A stretch of DNA of 17,721 bases from Methanoregulaceae archaeon UBA288 (lineage in GTDB: Archaea > Halobacteriota > Methanomicrobia > Methanomicrobiales > Methanospirillaceae): assembly GCA_002495225.1 (NCBI GenBank), contig DAEF01000024.1:1135-18855 (forward strand), written 5' to 3'. Of this stretch, positions 13,934-17,721 are shown one piece after another; positions within the stretch are counted from its first letter, which is position 1; every line of letters starts with the position of its first letter. The notes beneath the pieces were generated by a model. The model was not told the DNA's origin and did no database searches. It worked only from the letters and a program-made list of their open reading frames with translations. The translations under genes were made by a program, and so were the position numbers.

Positions 13934-13942
13934 CTTTTTACC
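13934..13942 (+). promoter_or_regulatory. TATA-like promoter of the ABC transporter pair
   Basis: CTTTTTACC is centred 27 bases before ATG 13965, matching the spacing and nearly the sequence seen before the LURP-one gene. The 44-base gap after the RND gene therefore probably starts a separate, leaderless transcript. Confidence 0.5.
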
Positions 13943-13964
13943 TTCCGGACACAAACGATCGATC

Positions 13965-14897
13965 ATGACGATGGCGATCGCGGCGGACGGGCTGGCCCGG
14001 TCCTTCGGCACGGTCCGGGCCGTGGACGGGGTCTCGTTCGAGGTCTCCAGGGGGGAGGTCTTCGGCCTGCTCGGGCCGAACGGCGCGGGCAAGACGACCC
14101 TGATCCGGCTCCTCGCGGGCGTCCTCACCCCCGATGCCGGCTCGGCCCGGGTGCTCGGTCTCGACCCCACCATCGACGGATCGGCCGTCCGGAGCCGGTG
14201 CGGGGTCCTGACCGAGACGCCGGCCGTGTACGAACGGCTCACGGCCCGGCAGAACCTCGCCTTCGCGGCCGACGTCTTCGGCGTGCCCGCCCCCGGGGTC
14301 GGGCGCCGCGTGGCCGACCTCCTCGCCCGGTTCTCGCTCCAGGACCGCGCCGACGAGCCCGTCGGCGGGTTCTCGAAGGGGATGAAGCAGCGGCTCGCCC
14401 TCGCCAGGGCCCTCATCCACGACCCTGAACTCCTCTTCCTCGACGAGCCGACGGCCGGCCTCGACCCGGCGGCCTCGCGGCAGGTCCACGACCTGGTCGA
14501 CGCCCTCCGCGACGAGGGGCGCACGGTCGTGCTCTGCACCCACCACCTGGTCGAGGCCGAGGCCCTCTGCGACCGCGTCGGCGTCCTCGCGAAGGGGAGA
14601 CTGATCGCGCTCGGCACGGTCCGCGACCTCTCCGACCGCCTGCTCGCGGCCTCGCCGGTCGCGCTCTCGTTCCTCGACCCCGTGACCGACGCGGTCGCCG
14701 CAGCGGTCGGCGCCGCCCCCGGCGTCACGATCGCCGAGCGGGAGGAGCAGCGCCTCGTCCTCGCGGCCCCCGACGACGGGGCGGCCGCCGACGCGATCTC
14801 CGCCGCGGTCCGGGCCGGTGGGCGGGTCGTCGCGGCCGGCCGACGGGAGCACACGCTCGAAGAGGTCTACTTCGCGCTCCAGGAGGCGCCGGCATGA
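13965..14897 (+). CDS. ABC transporter ATP-binding protein (NatA/ABC-2 type)
   Basis: The 310-residue ATPase powers transport with the permease that follows. It has Walker A GPNGAGKT (residues 37-44), a signature loop in the ABC-2 style FSKGMKQ (136-142), Walker B LLFLDEP with Asp160-Glu161, the D-loop AGLD and an H-loop His in CTHH (193-194). A C-terminal extension of about 90 residues ends in RREHTLEEVYFAL, the usual tail of DrrA/NatA-like ATPases. The substrate cannot be told: drug, lipid and sodium exporters all share this form. The stop overlaps the permease start as ATGA, so the two are coupled. Confidence 0.92.
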   Translation: MTMAIAADGLARSFGTVRAVDGVSFEVSRGEVFGLLGPNGAGKTTLIRLLAGVLTPDAGSARVLGLDPTIDGSAVRSRCGVLTETPAVYERLTARQNLAFAADVFGVPAPGVGRRVADLLARFSLQDRADEPVGGFSKGMKQRLALARALIHDPELLFLDEPTAGLDPAASRQVHDLVDALRDEGRTVVLCTHHLVEAEALCDRVGVLAKGRLIALGTVRDLSDRLLAASPVALSFLDPVTDAVAAAVGAAPGVTIAEREEQRLVLAAPDDGAAADAISAAVRAGGRVVAAGRREHTLEEVYFALQEAPA

Positions 14898-15700
14898 ACT
14901 GGCGCACGGTCCGGGCGGTCGCGACCAAGGACCTGCTGGAGGTCCGGAAGAACCGGATCGCGATCTGGTCGATCCTCGGGCTCTCATTCTTCCTCTCGGT
15001 CGGGATGCCGCTCCTGATCGGCCTGCTGCCGTTCGCGGCCGGGCCGTCGTCGGGCGACCTCGGGCCGTTCGAGACACTCACGCACCTGCTGCCGCCGGGG
15101 CTCCAGGACCTGCCGATCGGCTCCCGGATGGTCGTGCTGATGCTCGGGTACTTCCTCGCGCCGCTCTTCCTGATCATCCCGCTGATGGTGGCCGCGATCG
15201 TCGGGGCCGAGTCGTTCGTCGGCGAAAAAGAGCGGCACACGCTCGAGGGGCTGCTCTACACCCCCGCGACCGACCTCGACCTCTACGCGGGCAAGGTGCT
15301 CGCGGGGGCCGTGCCGGCCGTCGCCGCGGCCTTCCTGAACTTCGGGATCTACGCGGTGATGGTGAACCTGGTCACGGCCCCCCTCGTGGGCGGAATCTGG
15401 TTCCCCACGGTCTCCGCGCTCGCGCTCGCGGTCTGGGTCGGCCCCGCCGTCGCCCTCCTCGGCGTCTCGGCCTCGGTCCTGGTCTCGACCCGGGTCGAGA
15501 CCTTCCTCGAGGCGAACCAGCTGACCGGCCTGCTCTCGCTCGTGATCGTCGCGCTGATGGTCGGGCAGGGCTCGGGCCTGCTCCTGCTCTCGCTCCCGGT
15601 GCTGCTGCTGGTCGGGCTCGTCTTCTACGGGATCGACGTCGTTTTAATACGGATCGGCGCCGCGATCTTCTCGCGCGACCGGCTCATGGCCCGGGCTTGA
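14894..15700 (+). CDS. ABC-2 type transporter permease
   Basis: The 268-residue membrane protein begins with the ABC-2 amphipathic opening (VRAVATKDLLEVRKNRIAIW) and has about six hydrophobic spans, including IAIWSILGLSFFLSVGMPLL, FLAPLFLIIPLMVAAIVGAE and TGLLSLVIVALMVGQG. The cytoplasmic segment SFVGEKERHTLEGLLYTPAT is the coupling element typical of this family (EKERGTLE...LL). It pairs with the ATPase encoded just upstream; AGGAGG at 14881-14886 is seven bases before ATG 14894. Export is likely; the cargo is unknown. Its last 17 bases overlap the convergent UspA-family gene. Confidence 0.88.
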   Translation: MNWRTVRAVATKDLLEVRKNRIAIWSILGLSFFLSVGMPLLIGLLPFAAGPSSGDLGPFETLTHLLPPGLQDLPIGSRMVVLMLGYFLAPLFLIIPLMVAAIVGAESFVGEKERHTLEGLLYTPATDLDLYAGKVLAGAVPAVAAAFLNFGIYAVMVNLVTAPLVGGIWFPTVSALALAVWVGPAVALLGVSASVLVSTRVETFLEANQLTGLLSLVIVALMVGQGSGLLLLSLPVLLLVGLVFYGIDVVLIRIGAAIFSRDRLMARA

Positions 15701-16151
15701 CGAGCAGGGTCGAGACCGGGCTGTTCTCGATCACGTAGCCCGAGACCGAGCCGACGAGGAGGCGCCGGATCAGGCTCTTCTCGCGCACGCCGAGCACGAC
15801 CAGGTCCGCGTGCACCTCTTTGGCCACCCGGACGATCTCCTCGCCCGGCGACCCCTCGGGGGTGTGGACCGCGATCACCGTGCCGTGCATCTCCGCGTGC
15901 TCCCGCATCCGCCGGACGACCGACTCGGCATCGTCGGCCTCCCCCGTCTCGACCGGCCCGTCGGGTCCCATCACGGTGCCCTCGTCCTCGTCGTCGCTCC
16001 CGAGGAGATTGGCAAGGACGCCCGCGTGGACCGCGTGCACCACGTGGACGTCGCTGTCGAAACGCCGGGAGATCGCGATCGCGGCTTCGAGGACCTCCTC
16101 GGCGAGGTCGGTCCCGTCGACGGCCGCAAGAATCCGTTTGAAAACTGGCAT
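15684..16151 (-). CDS. Universal stress protein (UspA family)
   Basis: The 155-residue cytoplasmic protein has the Usp fold: FKRILAAVDGTDLAEEVLEAA at the N-terminus with the nucleotide-facing Asp, and LVVLGVREKSLIRRLLVGSVSGYVIENSPVSTLLVKP at the C-terminus. The ATP-binding pattern G-2x-G-9x-G-S is broken, since the second Gly is Glu (G-V-R-E, then 9 residues, then G-S), so nucleotide binding is doubtful. A very acidic insert (GSDDEDEGTV, then ETGEADDAES) sits in the middle. ATG 16151 gives the family N-terminus; an upstream TTG at 16187 would add 12 unrelated residues. A TATA-like element is at 16203-16210. Confidence 0.87.
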   Translation of the reverse strand: MPVFKRILAAVDGTDLAEEVLEAAIAISRRFDSDVHVVHAVHAGVLANLLGSDDEDEGTVMGPDGPVETGEADDAESVVRRMREHAEMHGTVIAVHTPEGSPGEEIVRVAKEVHADLVVLGVREKSLIRRLLVGSVSGYVIENSPVSTLLVKPGP

Positions 16152-16202
16152 GGCACTTCGTCGTCCGGAGGCTGGACGCTGCAACAACGATAGGGCGATT
16201 CA

Positions 16203-16210
16203 GGTATATC
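16203..16210 (-). promoter_or_regulatory. TATA box of the UspA-family gene
   Basis: On the minus strand this reads GATATACC, predicting a transcription start near 16180 and a leader of about 30 bases before ATG 16151. It lies 35 bases beyond the end of the upstream PAS gene. Confidence 0.5.
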
Positions 16211-16245
16211 AACGTACGGCGCGGGGGACCGCCCGTTCGGCGCGG

Positions 16246-17721
16246 TCATCCCGGCGCGGACGGTCCGGTACCGTCCCCGTCGAGACGCCGGATCCGGCTT
16301 TCCCGCTCCCTCGCCGAGCGGTACGACTCCTCGGCCCGCTTCCAGTCCGAGATGTCGCGCAGGGTCTGGATCGCCCCGATCTCGACCCCGTCCCGGCCGG
16401 CGAGCGGGGAGGCCTTCCCCCAGAGGTATCCTCCGCGCCCGCCGCGGAGCGAGGCGATGGGGGTCTCGAAGTAGAGGGTCTCGCCGAACCGGCGCACGCC
16501 CGGGTAGGTCCGCGCGAGCTCCTCCGTCGAGAACTCGAGGAGGTCGATCAGGACCGGGAAGGCGCCGTCGAACTTCGCGAAGGCGCGTCCGTAGTCGCTC
16601 GTGCCCGTGACCTCCTCCCGCCCGATACCGCTCAGGCTCTCCATCGCCCGGTTCCAGGCCACGACCCGCCGCTCGCGGTCCACGATGAAGGTCGCGTCCG
16701 GCATGAACTCGATCGTCTCCTGGAGCTTGCCGCGGCTCAGCTGGAGCGCCTCCTCGGTCCGCCGCCGCTCGGTGATATCGACGACCGAGACGAGGGGACA
16801 GAGAAACTCTCCGGCGGCGTCGAACACCAGCGAGGCCGAGACCTGGGTCATGAACGGCTGGCCGTCCCGCCGCCGGCACCGGACCTCGCCGAACCACTGC
16901 CGGTCCCGGTGGAGCGCGGTCCCCATCTCCGCGAGGATCGCCGCCTCCGGGAGACCGTCGAGCACGAGGTCGCGGTAGTCCCTCCCGGCCAGTTCCCGCG
17001 GGTCGTCGTACCCGAACATCGCGGCGAAGGCCCGGTTGACGTACTCGAAGTGCCGGTCGTTGTCGACGATCGCGATCCCGTCGACCGAGGCGGCGATGGC
17101 GGACTCCTTGACCTGCAGCTCCCGCTGCCGCTCGTGCTCCTCGGTCACGTCGTGGCCGACAATCTGGTACTCGACGACCGTGCCGTCGGGGCCGAAAAGA
17201 GCCCGGTCTGACGATTTCAGCCAGCACAACTCGCCGTCCTTGTTGCGGGCCTGATAGAGGTACTCGGCGATCGGGGATTCCCGGGTTGTGCTTTTCCGGA
17301 GATCAAGAATGTGCTGCACGTCCTCCGGTGCCAGCACCGTCCTGATGTCGATCGCTGCAAGGTCGTCGGTCTCCCCGATACCGAAGAACCGGCGAGCTGC
17401 AGTGTTGGCAAACGTGACCGTCAGGTCCGGCCGGTGCCGGACGATCATCTCGGTCTGGTCCTCGACCACGGCCCGGTACCGCGCCTCGTTCTCGGTGATC
17501 TGCCGTTCGTACTCCCGCTCGGCCGTCACGTCCTCGATGATGACCGTGCACCCGCTCCCGCCGTCATCGAAGACGGTCGGGATCAGGGAGGTGCGGGCGT
17601 GGACCGTCCGGCCGGCGTGCTCGAAGGAGATCTCGTGCCGCTCGGCCTCCCCCGTGCCGTCGGCCGCGGGGAGCACGAGCCCCCGGAGCGGGGCCACCTC
17701 GACCCGGTCGAACCGCTCGCC
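16246..17721 (-). CDS. Multi-PAS sensor protein, 5' end outside the window
   Basis: The frame is open to the right edge with no stop, and a possible GTG at 17697 is not a convincing start, so the gene continues beyond the window. The visible 491 residues contain the end of one PAS domain (SFEHAGRTVHARTSLIPTVF, IIEDVTAERE) and three whole PAS domains. These open near MIVRHRPDLTVTFANTAA, AIVDNDRHFEYVNRAFAAMF and TFIVDRERRVVAWNRAMESL, each closing with a D(V/I)(T/S) PAC segment. No histidine kinase, HTH or output domain follows the last PAS; the tail is short and charged. It is a sensory protein whose output domain, if any, is encoded upstream. It could resemble the HTH-PAS gene at 8882. Confidence 0.8.
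   Translation of the reverse strand, partial: GERFDRVEVAPLRGLVLPAADGTGEAERHEISFEHAGRTVHARTSLIPTVFDDGGSGCTVIIEDVTAEREYERQITENEARYRAVVEDQTEMIVRHRPDLTVTFANTAARRFFGIGETDDLAAIDIRTVLAPEDVQHILDLRKSTTRESPIAEYLYQARNKDGELCWLKSSDRALFGPDGTVVEYQIVGHDVTEEHERQRELQVKESAIAASVDGIAIVDNDRHFEYVNRAFAAMFGYDDPRELAGRDYRDLVLDGLPEAAILAEMGTALHRDRQWFGEVRCRRRDGQPFMTQVSASLVFDAAGEFLCPLVSVVDITERRRTEEALQLSRGKLQETIEFMPDATFIVDRERRVVAWNRAMESLSGIGREEVTGTSDYGRAFAKFDGAFPVLIDLLEFSTEELARTYPGVRRFGETLYFETPIASLRGGRGGYLWGKASPLAGRDGVEIGAIQTLRDISDWKRAEESYRSARERESRIRRLDGDGTGPSAPG

Noticed and set aside
16246..17721. Histidine kinase call for the right-edge PAS protein
   Set aside because: No H-box, N-box or G-box ATPase motif follows the last PAS domain; the protein ends soon after it.
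1..17721. CRISPR arrays, insertion sequences, tRNA or rRNA genes
   Set aside because: I saw no regularly spaced repeats, transposase-like frames, terminal repeats or tRNA-like cloverleaf sequence; a covariance-model scan would be needed to exclude small RNAs.

Overview
The window looks like a stretch of a high-GC euryarchaeal chromosome, most probably a methanogen of the Methanomicrobiales. Supporting signs are archaeal TATA-type promoters (several about 27 bases before an ATG, as expected for leaderless mRNAs), a palindrome made of TGTACA boxes like the TRP boxes of Methanothermobacter, an N-terminal winged-HTH plus PAS protein and an S-layer-like (COG1361) protein beside an RND exporter, both of which I associate with this order, an archaemetzincin-like gene, and DUF2284. 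This assignment is inference from gene content; there is no rRNA or marker gene in the window.

Layout. 1-156 is an AT-rich left edge. 157-2848 holds small single genes: a degenerate archaemetzincin-like protein (+), a LURP-one-related protein (+), a DUF2284 Cys-rich protein (-), a peroxiredoxin (-) and a GNAT acetyltransferase (+). 2932-8773 is a tight minus-strand tryptophan operon, trpE-trpG-trpD-trpC-trpB-trpA, in which every junction overlaps; trpF is not in it. Its promoter (8846-8853) abuts a perfect inverted repeat of TGTACA boxes (8821-8844). 8882-10171 is a winged-HTH protein with three PAS domains (-).

10318-15700 (+) is an envelope/transport block: a secreted COG1361 surface protein whose C-terminal membrane anchor is cut off by an in-frame TAG, an HAE3/MMPL-type RND exporter, and an ABC transporter ATPase/permease pair. 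15684-16151 (-) is a UspA-family protein whose 3' end overlaps the permease gene. 16246-17721 (-) is a multi-PAS sensor protein whose 5' end lies beyond the window.

How the genes work together. The trp genes convert chorismate to tryptophan, except for the TrpF isomerase step, which must be encoded elsewhere. TrpE retains the tryptophan-feedback motif, so both enzyme inhibition and transcriptional repression at the TGTACA palindrome are likely. The COG1361/RND/ABC genes probably act at the cell envelope, with unknown substrates. No mobile elements, CRISPR arrays or RNA genes were seen. The most unusual items are the degenerate archaemetzincin, the amber-interrupted surface protein and a Glu-to-Met change at a normally invariant TrpC position.
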